A stretch of 64,000 nt of DNA from Sporichthyaceae bacterium. Its GTDB lineage: Bacteria > Actinomycetota > Actinomycetes > Sporichthyales > Sporichthyaceae. Under the pieces are notes generated by a model. It worked only from the letters and a program-made list of their open reading frames with translations, made no database searches and was not told the origin of the DNA. Made by a program: the position numbers and the translations under genes. The stretch is from positions 47,771 through 111,770 of the forward strand of contig DATASX010000085.1 in assembly GCA_036269075.1 (NCBI GenBank). The letters run 5' to 3'. Within the stretch, counting starts at the first letter, position 1, and every line of letters begins with the position of its first letter. Below, one piece after another: positions 1-8,471 of the stretch.

Positions 1-851
1 TCCCGGAGACCCGGGACCAGCAGGGCGGTCGACCGGTCGATCTGCGGGGGACCGGCTGGGCCGTCGTCGCACTGGCCACGGCGACGTGGGCGCTGACCGA
101 GGCAGGACCGCGCGGGTGGCTCGATGGAGGGGTGCTGTCGGCGGCCGGCGTCGGGCTGGCCGCGAGCGCGGCGTTCGTGCGGCATGTGCGACGGGCCGGC
201 GACCCACTGGTCCCGCCGGCGATGTTCGCCGACCGTGATTTCACGGTGCTCAACATCGGCACGTTCTTCCTGTACACCTCGATAGGCCTGACGTTCTTCC
301 TCGTCGCCTACCAACTGCAGGCCGCCGCCGGGTGGAGCGCGCTGCGGGCAGGCCTGGCACTGCTGCCGGTGACCGTGCTGATGCTGTTGTTCTCGGGGCG
401 TTCCGGCTCGCTGGCCGAACAGGTCGGACTCCGGTGGCAGCTGGCATTGGGCCCGTTGGCGGCGGCCGGTGGGCTGCTGCTACTGACTCGGGTCGGCACC
501 CACCCGACCTGGAGCACCGACGTGGCGCCGGGTGCAATCCTGCTGGGTCTGGGCCTGACGACGTTCGTCGCGCCGCTCACCGCAGGTGTGATGGCGGCCG
601 CCGGTGCCGAGCGCGCCGGAGTGGCATCGGGTCTGAACAACGGCATCGCACGGACGGCGAGCCTCACCGGCCTGGCTGTTGTCCCGGTCGTGTCCGGGTT
701 GGCCGCCGCGCACGGCAGTGCGCAGCTCACCCACGCCTACCGGGTGGCGCTCGTGATCGCGGCGGCCGTCGCCGCGGTCGCCACGCCGATGTTTGTTCTG
801 GGGCTGCGCCGCGAACCTGCGCGAAGTCCGCTGTCGACACCGAAGAATTAG
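1..851 (+). CDS. MFS transporter, DHA2 drug:proton antiporter type (C-terminal part, 5' truncated)
   Basis: The frame is open from base 3 and runs to the TAG at 849-851, giving about 280 residues; the N-terminal half lies outside the window. Several hydrophobic helices are visible, and near the end the motif SGLNNGIARTASLTGLAV matches the conserved C-terminal helix of 14-helix DHA2/EmrB-type exporters. The protein is expected to be an inner-membrane, proton-driven exporter; the substrate cannot be inferred. It resembles the complete exporters at 28800-30470 and 33588-34985. The last codons lie in a short tandem duplication. Confidence 0.85.
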   Translation, partial: PETRDQQGGRPVDLRGTGWAVVALATATWALTEAGPRGWLDGGVLSAAGVGLAASAAFVRHVRRAGDPLVPPAMFADRDFTVLNIGTFFLYTSIGLTFFLVAYQLQAAAGWSALRAGLALLPVTVLMLLFSGRSGSLAEQVGLRWQLALGPLAAAGGLLLLTRVGTHPTWSTDVAPGAILLGLGLTTFVAPLTAGVMAAAGAERAGVASGLNNGIARTASLTGLAVVPVVSGLAAAHGSAQLTHAYRVALVIAAAVAAVATPMFVLGLRREPARSPLSTPKN

Positions 852-866
852 AGGCCGAAGAATTAG
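840..866 (+). repeat. 12-nt direct repeat across the MFS stop codon
   Basis: CCGAAGAATTAG occurs at 840-851 and again at 855-866, a 15-nt period. The first copy supplies the TAG stop of the transporter, so the second looks like a duplication of the 3' end. Confidence 0.6.
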
Positions 867-886
867 GCGTTCACAACGCCGGACGG

Positions 887-1240
887 TCAGACGAACATCG
901 CCTGTCGCACCGAGGCGATCAGCGCTTCCTGACTGCCGTGGACGAGCAGTTGGACCCGGCCGTGGACGTGGTAGATGAGCACGCGCTGGTCGACACCGGC
1001 CTTGTACTCACCGACCTGGGTGATCGAACCGACCGGGATCGTCTTCTCGCGCACCTTGAACAGTCCGGTCTTGCCACGGATCAACACCCGCTGGTCGGTG
1101 ACGAACAAGTAGGCCGTGCCGTCGTAAGCGGTCTGTCTGGCTTTCCCCGCGTCTGTGCGAAAACGGACGTCGCCGACCTCGACGGTCGCCAGCAGAGTCT
1201 CGTTCTCCAACGGCGAGAAGTGAGCGGTGAGCTTGGCCAT
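887..1240 (-). CDS. Small PH-like-domain protein
   Basis: A 117-residue soluble protein. The pattern TAYLFVTDQRVLIRGKTG followed by a strand-rich segment resembles bacterial PH-like (bPH/YokE-type) domains, which bind proteins or membranes and have no enzymatic role. The ATG at 1238-1240 (MAKLTAHF) is chosen because a GGAG sits five bases upstream; extending further adds a low-complexity, unlikely N-terminus. It stands alone, convergent with the transporter. Function unknown; fold assignment is from the pattern only. Confidence 0.7.
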   Translation of the reverse strand: MAKLTAHFSPLENETLLATVEVGDVRFRTDAGKARQTAYDGTAYLFVTDQRVLIRGKTGLFKVREKTIPVGSITQVGEYKAGVDQRVLIYHVHGRVQLLVHGSQEALIASVRQAMFV

Positions 1241-1358
1241 CGGTACTCCGGAGGACGAATGTTCGGTTCCATTCGACTGAACAACCTCCGCAACTGTTCG
1301 CACATCGGTCGAACGGTCAGCTCGAGCGGGACACACGGCCAGGAGTCGTGTGCATTTC

Positions 1359-1832
1359 TCACCGGTCGGTGGGCTGCGGTCCTTCGCCCGTGCCGAGGAA
1401 CCAGTGCCGCTCGGGTGGGTCCGCGGGGAAGGTTCCGTCGACCAGACCTCGGAACGCCGCGCCGACCTCGAGGACCCGGTCCACCTCGACCGGGTGACCG
1501 TCGTTGCCTCCCGCCACGGTCATGCCGTCGAGGATCTCCCAGCGGCACAGCCGTTCCGCGGTGAGGTCGCCGGCGGCGCTGGCCCGCAGCAAGGCTGCGC
1601 TGCAGACACCTGCCATGACGGTCAGGTCGTGGTTGCTCTCCGGATCCCAGTGCAGGCCGAAGTCGGGGAATCCGGCCGCGACGGACCAGTCCTGCTCAAG
1701 GGCCTGCAGCCACTCCGGCGCGGCGCCGACGCCGCGGATCTCCTCCACGACGTGGGCCACCCAGACGGCCAGCGCGTCCGCTCGGCACCAGAACATGCGC
1801 TCCCGCACCCGGACGGGTGCACTGCTCGTCAT
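1359..1832 (-). CDS. Hypothetical protein (157 aa)
   Basis: I do not recognise the family. The chosen start (MTSSAPVRVRERM) drops an Arg/Pro-rich extension. The protein is mixed acidic and hydrophobic, Trp-rich, with no signal peptide or membrane helix (WLQALEQDWSVAAGFPDFG, HWDPESNHDLTVMAG). It is divergent from the membrane protein at 1973 and not in an evident operon. Confidence 0.6.
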   Translation of the reverse strand: MTSSAPVRVRERMFWCRADALAVWVAHVVEEIRGVGAAPEWLQALEQDWSVAAGFPDFGLHWDPESNHDLTVMAGVCSAALLRASAAGDLTAERLCRWEILDGMTVAGGNDGHPVEVDRVLEVGAAFRGLVDGTFPADPPERHWFLGTGEGPQPTDR

Positions 1833-1972
1833 CCGTCGCCCACGGCGGTCGGGTCGGTCAGGCACTCCACAGGGCGAATCCTGCCGGCGGGTGCCGACAA
1901 TTCGTGGCTCGAGCGGCTCCTGCGGGGCGCCGTCACTTGCCCAGCGCCCCGTTGTCATCGAGGATCGGTTTC

Positions 1973-2410
1973 GTGGAGACGTTCACGCCGCTCAATGTCA
2001 AGCGCATCCTGCTGGCCGTTCTCTTCATCGCGCCGACGTTCACCTGGTTCACCGCCGGCCCGATCGGCGTCTCCGGGACGTCGACGGAGAACGGCAAGGC
2101 CGCGTTGGCCCTCGGCGTGATCGGCCTGGTGCTCACCACGGCTCCGGCGACCGTGTGGGCGCGCGTCACGGACCTGGTCTGCGCGGTGATCGCGGTCTAC
2201 TGCGTCGGGCACGACTTCATCCGCGTCGAACGGACATCCTCGGGTTTCGGCGGCCTGTTCGGCGTGTCCCCGGGAATGGGACTGTTCCTGGCAATGGTGG
2301 CTTCCCTCGGCTGGCTGGGCTGGATCGGCCGGCGCTCCGCGCAGGTCGGCGTCTTCCGCCCGGGCATCGGGATGCACGACCGGATCTCGTGCTTTGCCCG
2401 GCCCTACTGA
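1973..2410 (+). CDS. Small integral membrane protein (145 aa)
   Basis: About four hydrophobic stretches (starting around LLAVLFIAPTFTWF, ALALGVIGLVLTTA, DLVCAVIAVYCVG and GMGLFLAMVASLGWLGW) indicate a polytopic membrane protein. The GTG at 1973 has a GAGG-like ribosome site just upstream and begins immediately before the first helix. Family not recognised. It precedes an MFS gene by about 80 bases and may be co-transcribed with it. Confidence 0.6.
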   Translation: METFTPLNVKRILLAVLFIAPTFTWFTAGPIGVSGTSTENGKAALALGVIGLVLTTAPATVWARVTDLVCAVIAVYCVGHDFIRVERTSSGFGGLFGVSPGMGLFLAMVASLGWLGWIGRRSAQVGVFRPGIGMHDRISCFARPY

Positions 2411-2413
2411 TTC

Positions 2414-2428
2414 CTGACGCTACGTCAG
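2414..2428. repeat. CTGAC-N5-GTCAG palindrome, copy 1
   Basis: CTGACGCTACGTCAG: the arms extend to six bases (CTGACG/CGTCAG). It lies just after the stop of the membrane-protein gene and before the MFS gene, both on the plus strand. Confidence 0.75.
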
Positions 2429-2492
2429 TTTGCTCGACGAGGTCGCAGTGCGCGGCCTGGCCCAGGTAGCCGTGCCGGAACGGGGGTCGAGG

Positions 2493-3722
2493 GTGAGAAC
2501 CGGCCGGCCGTGGGTGCTGGTCGGGCAGGGGTGGGCGGCGTTGGCTGCGGCGATGGGCGTGGGCAGGTTCGTGTACACCCCGATCCTGCCGTTGATGCAC
2601 GAGCAGGCGGGCCTGTCCCGGCAGGCCGGTGCGGACCTGGCGACGGCGAACTACGTCGGCTACCTCGTCGGTGCGGTGATCATGATCCTGGTGCCGCGGC
2701 TGACCCGATCCGTGGCGGCCTTCCGGGCCTCGATGCTGGTGCTGGCGGGGTCGCTGGCACTCATGCCGACCTCGACCAGCGTGCCGGTCTGGGCGGAGTT
2801 GCGGTGCGTGGCCGGGGTGACCAGCGGGCTGGTGTTCATCAGCGCCGCCGGCGCGTTGCTGGCGGGCCTGCGCGAGCACCGGCACCACCTGGTCGGCTGG
2901 GGGTTCGGCGGGGTGGGGGCAGGAATCGCTCTGTCCGGGGTGCTCCTGCTGGTTCTGCGGGAGAACGGCAACTGGCAAGAGGCGTGGTGGTGCTCCGCGG
3001 TCCTCGTCCTCCTCGGCGCAGCCCTGGCGTGGACGCTGCCGATGCCCGGTGCGCCCGCGCCTGCGGCTTCGCCCGACGCTGCGGGGCGGCCGGGGCGTGG
3101 TTTCGCCGTCCTGGTCACGAGTTACTCGCTGGAGGGGTTCGGGTACATCGTCGCCGGCACGTTCCTGGTGGCCGCGGTCGACCAGCACGCAGCGGCTTGG
3201 GTGGGCACCGGCGCGTGGGTGGTCGTGGGGATCGCGGCTATTCCCTCGGCCGTGCTGTGGGCGGGGCTGGCTCGGCGCTGGTCGCGGCCGTCGTTGCTGG
3301 TGGCGGCGCTGGCGCTGCAGGTGGTCGCGGTCCTGCTGCCGGTGCTGTTCGACGGCGCCCCGGCGGCCCTGATCTCCGCGGCCCTGTACGGGGGGACCTT
3401 CCTCGGGATCGTCGTGACGACACTGGCGATCGGGAACCACCTGGGCACGACGGGCGCGGTCGCGTTCCTGACGACCGGTTACAGCGTCGGGCAGATCCTG
3501 GGTCCGGTGACCGTGGCACCGCTGCTGCACGGCGGCTACCGCCCGGCCCTCGCGCTCAGCGCAGCCGTCGTCGCAGCCTCGGCGCTCGCGGCAGCCGCCC
3601 TGCCGACCCAGCACCCGCAGGGCGGACCGTCCTCAGCGGACGACGTACAGGCGTTGCGCGGGAGCGGGTTGCGGCCGACGCGGCCGCAGGAGTGCGACCA
3701 GATCGACCACCCCGAGAACTGA
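2493..3722 (+). CDS. MFS transporter, YbfB/YjiJ family
   Basis: About 409 residues with roughly 12 predicted helices. The first helix carries GVGRFVYTPILPLM, the signature of the YbfB/YjiJ branch of MFS transporters, whose substrates are mostly unknown. A GTG at 2493 preceded by GGGGG is chosen; in-frame TTG 2430 and GTG 2448 are alternatives that add a polar leader. The 3' end overlaps the convergent small membrane-protein gene by 90 bases, so the last about 30 residues (a charged tail) may be poorly constrained. Confidence 0.85.
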   Translation: MRTGRPWVLVGQGWAALAAAMGVGRFVYTPILPLMHEQAGLSRQAGADLATANYVGYLVGAVIMILVPRLTRSVAAFRASMLVLAGSLALMPTSTSVPVWAELRCVAGVTSGLVFISAAGALLAGLREHRHHLVGWGFGGVGAGIALSGVLLLVLRENGNWQEAWWCSAVLVLLGAALAWTLPMPGAPAPAASPDAAGRPGRGFAVLVTSYSLEGFGYIVAGTFLVAAVDQHAAAWVGTGAWVVVGIAAIPSAVLWAGLARRWSRPSLLVAALALQVVAVLLPVLFDGAPAALISAALYGGTFLGIVVTTLAIGNHLGTTGAVAFLTTGYSVGQILGPVTVAPLLHGGYRPALALSAAVVAASALAAAALPTQHPQGGPSSADDVQALRGSGLRPTRPQECDQIDHPEN

Positions 3723-3953
3723 CACCAGAGCCGTGAAGATCAGGACGATGACCAACGAGGTGCGGTCCCCGGCGGTGCTCGGCACCGCGGCCGCGAGCGC
3801 GATGGTTCCGACGATGCCGCCGATCAGCCCAAGCACGTCCAGCAGCACCCGGGCGTACGGCAGGCCGCGGACTTCGGCCGGCCAGAGGCCACCGACGGCT
3901 TTCAGCGCATGCAGCACATCCGGCTCGACCGGCGAGCGACGTCCGACGATCAT
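3633..3953 (-). CDS. Small two-helix membrane protein (106 aa)
   Basis: Two hydrophobic segments (around LLDVLGLIGGIVGTIALAAA and LVIVLIFTALVSVLGVVDLV) with a basic, Pro-rich C-terminus indicate a small inner-membrane protein. Its last 90 bases overlap the 3' end of the MFS gene tail to tail. It is divergent from cinA across about 137 bases. No family recognised. Confidence 0.55.
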   Translation of the reverse strand: MIVGRRSPVEPDVLHALKAVGGLWPAEVRGLPYARVLLDVLGLIGGIVGTIALAAAVPSTAGDRTSLVIVLIFTALVSVLGVVDLVALLRPRRPQPAPAQRLYVVR

Positions 3954-4090
3954 CCCGGTCCCCGATCCTGCAGCCAGTTTTCAGACTTGTCGCTGATATA
4001 CGCGTCCTACCCGCTTCGGGTTGCGTGTACGTTCGGATGATCCGGTAGTCGACCTAGCTCTATCAACCGGTACAGCCCATCGGGAATTAC

Positions 4091-4582
4091 ATGTTGCCTG
4101 CCGAGTTGACAGAGCCGGCCGCGGCGATCGCGGCGCGGTTGAAGTCCCGCGGCCAGACGCTCGCGGTCGCGGAATCCGCGGCCGGTGGACTGATCTCGGC
4201 CGCGTTGCTCACGGTCGCCGGGGCCTCGGCTTACTACCGGGGCGGCTTGGTGATCTACACCGTCGAGGGGGCGAACGAACTGCTGGCCGGTGCGCGGCCG
4301 CCGGATGCCGGCACCCGGGGAGCCAGCGAGCCCTTCGCCCGTTGGCTGGCGGACTCGGCCGCCGCGAAACTGGACGCGGACTGGGGCATCAGCGAGACCG
4401 GCGCGTCCGGGCCGGCCGGGAACCCGTACGGCGACCCGGCCGGCCACGCCTGGGTCGCCGTCCACGGCCCGGACGGCCGAACCGAAGCCCGGAATCTGCT
4501 GACCGGGTCGGCCGACCGCGAACGCAACATGGAGTTGTTCGCCGCGGCCGGCCTCGCTCTGCTGTTGGAGAACTTGTCCTGA
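4091..4582 (+). CDS. CinA-family nicotinamide-nucleotide amidohydrolase
   Basis: A 163-residue stand-alone CinA C-terminal (PncC-type) domain. Visible motifs are AESAAGGLISAAL near residue 29, the YYRGGLVIYT strand, and GASGPAGNPYGDPAGHAW, all family hallmarks. Known members hydrolyse nicotinamide mononucleotide to nicotinate mononucleotide plus ammonia in NAD recycling. The usual N-terminal MoCF-like domain is absent, as in many stand-alone PncC proteins. The ATG at 4091 gives a normal-length protein. Confidence 0.88.
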   Translation: MLPAELTEPAAAIAARLKSRGQTLAVAESAAGGLISAALLTVAGASAYYRGGLVIYTVEGANELLAGARPPDAGTRGASEPFARWLADSAAAKLDADWGISETGASGPAGNPYGDPAGHAWVAVHGPDGRTEARNLLTGSADRERNMELFAAAGLALLLENLS

Positions 4583-4624
4583 TCCGACGGCATCAGCAGT
4601 TGGCGCACTCCCCGCGGGGGGCCG

Positions 4625-5080
4625 TCAGGCCTCGGCGACCAGGCCTTCCCAGGACCAGCGGGGGATGCGCAGACCGGTCGGCACCTCGTGCGCGCTGCGG
4701 TGGTACCGGTACATCGTGGTCGTGGTCGCCCAGGTGAAGTACTCGTGCAGCACGGTGCGCAGTCGGTCGTCCTCGGCCAGGCCGGTGTCGACGAGCGCCT
4801 GATCGAAGCAGGCGCTCGCGCGGGTGTTCATCTCCTCGTGGGGGCCGTTGCCACTGTGCATGCGCACGACTGCGGTTTCGTCGCCGTGGGCGGTGCTGTA
4901 GGCGGGCGGCCCGCCGAGGGCCTCGGTCCAGTAGGCAGCCAACCGCTCCGTGTGCTGCGGGTGGTAGCCGTGGCTGAACGCGTGCTCGACGACATCGTCG
5001 GCCAGGACCCGGGCATGCCAGGCCGCAGCCAGTCGGTGCATGCCTTCAGCGCCGCCGGCGGCCTCGTAGACGGTGGTCAT
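4625..5080 (-). CDS. Truncated haemoglobin, group II-like
   Basis: A 151-residue protein beginning with YEAAGGAEGMHRL, the usual opening of group II truncated globins, and containing YWTEALGGPPAYS before a probable proximal haem histidine at H75 (VRMHSGNG). Such proteins bind O2 or NO and often act in redox or NO detoxification. The typical RH..F segment after the proximal histidine is altered, so haem-pocket chemistry may differ. Convergent with cinA. Confidence 0.8.
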   Translation of the reverse strand: MTTVYEAAGGAEGMHRLAAAWHARVLADDVVEHAFSHGYHPQHTERLAAYWTEALGGPPAYSTAHGDETAVVRMHSGNGPHEEMNTRASACFDQALVDTGLAEDDRLRTVLHEYFTWATTTTMYRYHRSAHEVPTGLRIPRWSWEGLVAEA

Positions 5081-5127
5081 GCCATCGGATTTTTCCAGAA
5101 CCCCGAGGACGCCCGCAGGGCATGAAA

Positions 5128-5164
5128 CCGACCGGCCCGCCAGTGCAGGAGTCGGGCCGGTCGG
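5128..5164 (-). terminator. Terminator of the cold-shock gene
   Basis: Perfect 12-bp stem CCGACCGGCCCG / CGGGCCGGTCGG with a 13-nt loop. On the minus strand it is followed by TTTC. It lies about 60 bases downstream of the csp stop codon. Confidence 0.8.
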
Positions 5165-5222
5165 CTTGAGACTGCCTCGGTGAACCGCGGCGTGGGGCGC
5201 GACAGGCGCGTCCGGGCGAGGG

Positions 5223-5426
5223 TCAGACGGGCCGAACGTGCTCGGCCTGCGGGCCCTTCTGGCCCTGGGTGATGTCGAACTCGACCTTCTGGTTGTCCTC
5301 GAGGGACCGGTAGCCGCTGGAGTCGATGGCGGAGTAGTGGACGAACACGTCCGGACCGCCGCCGTCCTGCGCGATGAACCCGAAGCCCTTCTCGGCGTTG
5401 AACCACTTCACGATGCCAGTTGCCAT
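5223..5426 (-). CDS. Cold-shock protein (CspA family)
   Basis: A 67-residue single cold-shock domain starting [18 protein letters not shown], with RNP1 (KGFGFI, residues 13-18) and RNP2 (VFVHYSAI, residues 27-34) intact. Such proteins are nucleic-acid chaperones that melt RNA structure. The start is fixed by family length; longer in-frame starts would add an atypical Arg-rich leader. A perfect hairpin terminator follows the gene. Confidence 0.95.
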   Translation of the reverse strand: MATGIVKWFNAEKGFGFIAQDGGGPDVFVHYSAIDSSGYRSLEDNQKVEFDITQGQKGPQAEHVRPV

Positions 5427-5754
5427 GCTCGTCATGCCTTTCGTACCTGTCGGCGGCCGCCCACGCGACCTCGGTCGCAACTTCATCCTCGGGGGCCCGG
5501 AGACACGGAGACGCCCGGCGGGCGTTGTCCGCGGGCGTCTGCGAAAACAGAGTACGAGGAACTACTGGGCTGCAACCTGCCGAAGAGGCTAGCACGCCGG
5601 CGGCCGGATGGCACCGACCCACCCGCGCCCGGTGATGTCGCGGACTTAGGCACGAGCGCGGTTCACCCGTCAGGGGTGACGGGGCGCCGCCGGCAGCTGC
5701 CTGGCGTGCGTCAGGGGGATCCAGCAGGTGACCGCAGGCACGGATCCTTCGGGT
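5427..5754. other. Intergenic stretch upstream of csp
   Basis: No gene supported. It should contain the csp promoter and 5' leader, plus a hairpin at 5666-5683 close to the 3' end of the next minus-strand gene. Confidence 0.5.
5666..5683 (-). terminator. Inverted repeat, possible terminator
   Basis: CCCGTCA-GGGG-TGACGGG, a perfect 7-bp inverted repeat about 70 bases downstream of the secreted-protein gene at 5755-6039. No T-run, so a protein-binding site is equally possible. Confidence 0.4.
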
Positions 5755-6039
5755 TCAGTAGCGCGGGCCGTATCCGTAGCCGTAGTAGTCGCCCGGGTAG
5801 GCGTGCTCCTCGTAGTGGTCACCCCAGTTGTGGCTCGGCGGGCAGACGTACGGGTCCATGGCCATCTCGGAGTCCGGATCGTTGTTGCAGTTCTCGTGCC
5901 AGTGGTGATGCCCTTGCCAGGTGCCCATCGTGGCGGAGGCGGTCGCGGCCTGGGCCGCGCCGGCGCAGGCGCCGGCAAGGGTGGGCCCGGCGATCAGCAC
6001 CGCCACCACCGACAACCGCCGTGCAAGTCGGGTGTGCAT
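5755..6039 (-). CDS. Small secreted His/Tyr/Asp-rich protein (94 aa)
   Basis: The ATG at 6037-6039 follows a perfect AGGAGG. A Sec signal peptide (MHTRLARRLSVVAVLIAG ending AAQA) precedes a mature part of about 60 residues containing QGHHHWHENCNNDPDSEM, a Cys pair, and a Gly/Tyr tail (YYGYGYGPRY). The His and acidic clusters could bind metal. No family recognised. Monocistronic. Confidence 0.7.
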   Translation of the reverse strand: MHTRLARRLSVVAVLIAGPTLAGACAGAAQAATASATMGTWQGHHHWHENCNNDPDSEMAMDPYVCPPSHNWGDHYEEHAYPGDYYGYGYGPRY

Positions 6040-6209
6040 GAGTCCTCCTGACGTTCGTGCCGGGACGGTCGGTGCTTCCTGCTCCGAGCCCACGGGCGCT
6101 TTCATTGAACACGTCGGGAAGCGGTTCGGATTCGGCCTGCCGGGTGAACCGTCCGGCGGTGGGCGAGGTGCGAGGATCGGCCCAGATGGAATGACCGGGA
6201 GGCTGCGAC

Positions 6210-6659
6210 ATGTTCTTGCGGAACAACAAGGTGGCCGAGGTCGGGGCCTGGGTCCTGGAACACGGCCACCGGACATTGCTGGCAGCGACCGGTGGGCGGT
6301 TCCCGAAACGACTGGGCCGCATGCAGACCCTCGAACTGCACACGACCGGCCGGCGATCGGGCAAGCGCCACTCGACGATGCTTACCGCGCCGATCGCCGA
6401 ACCCGGCCGGGTCGTGGTGGTGGCCTCCAAGGGCGGCCACGACCGGCATCCGGACTGGTACCTGAACCTGGCGGCGCAACCCGCGGTCGAGATAACGATC
6501 GCCGGCAGCACAAGGAAGGCCAGGGCGCGCACGGCCGACCCGCAGGAGAAGGCCGAACTGTGGCCGCGGATCGTGCAGGTCTACCGGGGCTACGCGCAGT
6601 ACCAGACTTTCACGGACCGCGACATCCCCGTCGTGGTGTGCGAGTTCGACAACAACTGA
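6210..6659 (+). CDS. Nitroreductase-family deazaflavin (F420)-dependent oxidoreductase
   Basis: A 149-residue split-barrel protein of the Ddn-like family. The motif LELHTTGRRSGKRHSTML followed by VVVASKGG and HPDWYLNLAAQPAVEI is diagnostic. Homologues reduce quinones or nitroaromatics with reduced F420. The stop codon lies inside a degenerate copy of the CTGAC palindrome. Confidence 0.88.
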   Translation: MFLRNNKVAEVGAWVLEHGHRTLLAATGGRFPKRLGRMQTLELHTTGRRSGKRHSTMLTAPIAEPGRVVVVASKGGHDRHPDWYLNLAAQPAVEITIAGSTRKARARTADPQEKAELWPRIVQVYRGYAQYQTFTDRDIPVVVCEFDNN

Positions 6660-6670
6660 CGCGTCCTCAG
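6656..6670. repeat. CTGAC palindrome, degenerate copy
   Basis: CTGACGCGTCCTCAG differs from the consensus at one arm base. It overlaps the stop codon of the Ddn-like gene and lies between convergent genes. Confidence 0.45.
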
Positions 6671-6698
6671 GATATTGGCCGGCGGCTGGTCGGTCGGG

Positions 6699-7277
6699 TC
6701 AGTCGAACCGGAGCGAATTCAGGAAGTCCAGGTATGCGGCCGGCGGGACGGGAATGTTGTTGCCCTTCTTGAGGTACTCGAGGAAGTACACGGCCGAGCC
6801 GACGTAGACGGCTCTGGCGAACACCGTGACCTTCACGGAGTCCGACGTCGCGTCGGGGACGCGGAAGTCGACTGCCTGATGCCCCTGGTAGATGGTGGCC
6901 CGCACGTCGTGGGCCGTGCCGGCGAGGTTTGCCGCGGCACCGCTCGCGGTCGCGTTCGGGTCGATCGTCCTGCCCGCCAGCGCGGGTGTGGTGGTGGTGC
7001 TGAGGCTGTAGCCGTCCGTCCCGCCGGCGCAGACGTAGTCGTCCAAGGTCAGCGGACCCTTCGGTGTGTTCACCGTCTGGCTGATCTTCTTCGGGGTGCA
7101 CGGCAGGCCGATGCGCAGACCCGGGGCCGTGAAGGTCCGCAGTGGCTTGCCGGCGACGTCGGGCGCGTCGCCGCCGCGAGCGAGCAGGCCCGCAAGCAGC
7201 GCGACCAGGCCGGCGAGGCAGGCGACCACGGCTACCCGACCGGGCCTGCTGCTCGGCATGAACTGGAGCCTGCGCAA
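6699..7277 (-). CDS. Membrane-anchored or secreted hypothetical protein (192 aa)
   Basis: An N-terminal hydrophobic helix (VAVVACLAGLVALLAGLLA) is followed by an extracytoplasmic domain with Cys pairs (GLPCTPKK and DYVCAGG). TTG at 7275-7277 is preferred because GAGGGG lies six bases upstream; ATG at 7259 is the alternative. No family recognised. Confidence 0.65.
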   Translation of the reverse strand: MRRLQFMPSSRPGRVAVVACLAGLVALLAGLLARGGDAPDVAGKPLRTFTAPGLRIGLPCTPKKISQTVNTPKGPLTLDDYVCAGGTDGYSLSTTTTPALAGRTIDPNATASGAAANLAGTAHDVRATIYQGHQAVDFRVPDATSDSVKVTVFARAVYVGSAVYFLEYLKKGNNIPVPPAAYLDFLNSLRFD

Positions 7278-7669
7278 CGCCCACCCCTCATCTCCCGCCG
7301 CCGGACCGGCCGGGGTGCTGCCGCGACCGTACTGCAGATCTACGAGCGCTACCGACGTGGCGCAGCAGGATCTGACGTCGGGTCAGGAAGCGGTCCGTCG
7401 TCCGGCGCGGCCGGCCAGGCGCAGAACGGTGCCGTTGATGCGACGGCAGAGCGGGCCGAGGATCACGACCGAACGGCTCGGGCCCGACCCGTCCGGTGTG
7501 CCGGGCGCCGACTGCATACCGGCCTGCCTTCCCGTGCCACCAGGGGTTGCGCCCGATCTCTGCCCTGACCGTACTTGCTCGTCCGGTCGATTGAGGGACG
7601 GGTCGGACGAACGGTTGATCTTCCGCGCATCCGGCGTGAACCCGACTCGGGCTGCCTAACCTCACATGC
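7278..7669. other. Gene-free stretch before the 92-aa protein gene
   Basis: About 390 bases without a supportable gene. It holds the conserved upstream element at 7603-7640. Confidence 0.5.
7603..7640 (+). promoter_or_regulatory. Conserved upstream element of the 92-aa paralogue (copy A)
   Basis: A 38-base stretch containing CGAACGG, TGATCTTC, GCATC and GTGAA, identical at 30 of 38 positions with 17017-17054. It ends about 30 bases before the start codon, and the spacing to the ATG differs by only one base between copies. It is likely a shared promoter or operator; neither gene has a clear Shine-Dalgarno sequence. Confidence 0.65.
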
Positions 7670-7948
7670 ATGACCGATCGCAGCCCTGTCGTCGCCGAGA
7701 CCACGATCCGGTGCGCCATCGACTTCGAGGAGTCCATCTCCGTCTCGGTCATGACCGACGAGGTAGGCCGGGCGAGCATCGTCATCGAGGCCGTGCAGGA
7801 GAGCGCCTTCCGTCCGGCGGATGCCTTCGCTCTGCTCGAGAGCGGTTGCAACGTGGCCCGACTCGTCGTCGACGCCGAGACCGCCAAGGCAATCGCCAAG
7901 GCGATCGAGGCGGCCGTCGTCACGTACTCGGCTCGCACCGCCACCTGA
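7670..7948 (+). CDS. Hypothetical 92-aa protein, paralogue A
   Basis: A small acidic cytoplasmic protein with conserved blocks EESISVSV, GCNVARLV and TAKAIAKAIE. It is the same length as the protein at 17083-17361 and about half of the residues are identical, so the two are paralogues. No known domain recognised. No signal peptide or membrane helix. Its upstream sequence is also shared with the paralogue. Convergent with lsr2. Confidence 0.75.
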   Translation: MTDRSPVVAETTIRCAIDFEESISVSVMTDEVGRASIVIEAVQESAFRPADAFALLESGCNVARLVVDAETAKAIAKAIEAAVVTYSARTAT

Positions 7949-7961
7949 GCCACCCGCACAT

Positions 7962-7976
7962 CTGACGATCAGTCAG
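7962..7976. repeat. CTGAC-N5-GTCAG palindrome, copy 2
   Basis: CTGACGATCAGTCAG, centred between the convergent 92-aa gene and lsr2. Confidence 0.75.
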
Positions 7977-7992
7977 TCGCTGCGGGCCTCGG

Positions 7993-8310
7993 TCAGCGTC
8001 CCGAGGCGTGGTACTGCTCAACGATCCCGATCGGGATGCGTCCGCGTTCGTTCACGTCCAAGCCGTGCGTCCTGGCCCAGGCGCGGATCGCCGCGCTCTG
8101 TTCCCGGTCGACCTTCGCGGTGCCTTTCGCGCGCCCGCCGATGCGCCGTGCGGCAGCGGTGTAGCGGGCTAGGGTTTTGCGGAGTCTCTCGGCGTTGCGC
8201 TCCGAGACATCGATCTCGTACTGCACCCCGTCGAGGCCGAAGGCGACAGTCTCGGCCGCCGGGCTGCCGTCGACGTCGTCGTGGATCTGCGTGATCGTCC
8301 TGGTGGCCAT
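7993..8310 (-). CDS. lsr2: Lsr2-family nucleoid-associated protein
   Basis: 105 residues. The N-terminal oligomerisation domain (MATRTITQIHDDVDGSPA) and the C-terminal DNA-binding domain with IRAWARTHGLDVNERGRIP carry the RGR AT-hook-like motif. Lsr2 is the actinobacterial H-NS analogue that silences AT-rich and horizontally acquired DNA. The ATG at 8308-8310 has a GGGAGGAG upstream. Confidence 0.93.
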   Translation of the reverse strand: MATRTITQIHDDVDGSPAAETVAFGLDGVQYEIDVSERNAERLRKTLARYTAAARRIGGRAKGTAKVDREQSAAIRAWARTHGLDVNERGRIPIGIVEQYHASGR

Positions 8311-8471
8311 GGCCCCAGTCTCCTCCCGCCGCGCGCCGTTCGCCCTTCGCCGCGCGGCGATTGCGGCAGCACCTGCGCGGGGTGCTCGGCGCGCCTTCGG
8401 TCCACCCGAACCCTCCGGCCGGGATGATTCGCCCGACTGGGCGATGGAGCCCGCGGGAAGGCGGAGCCTCG

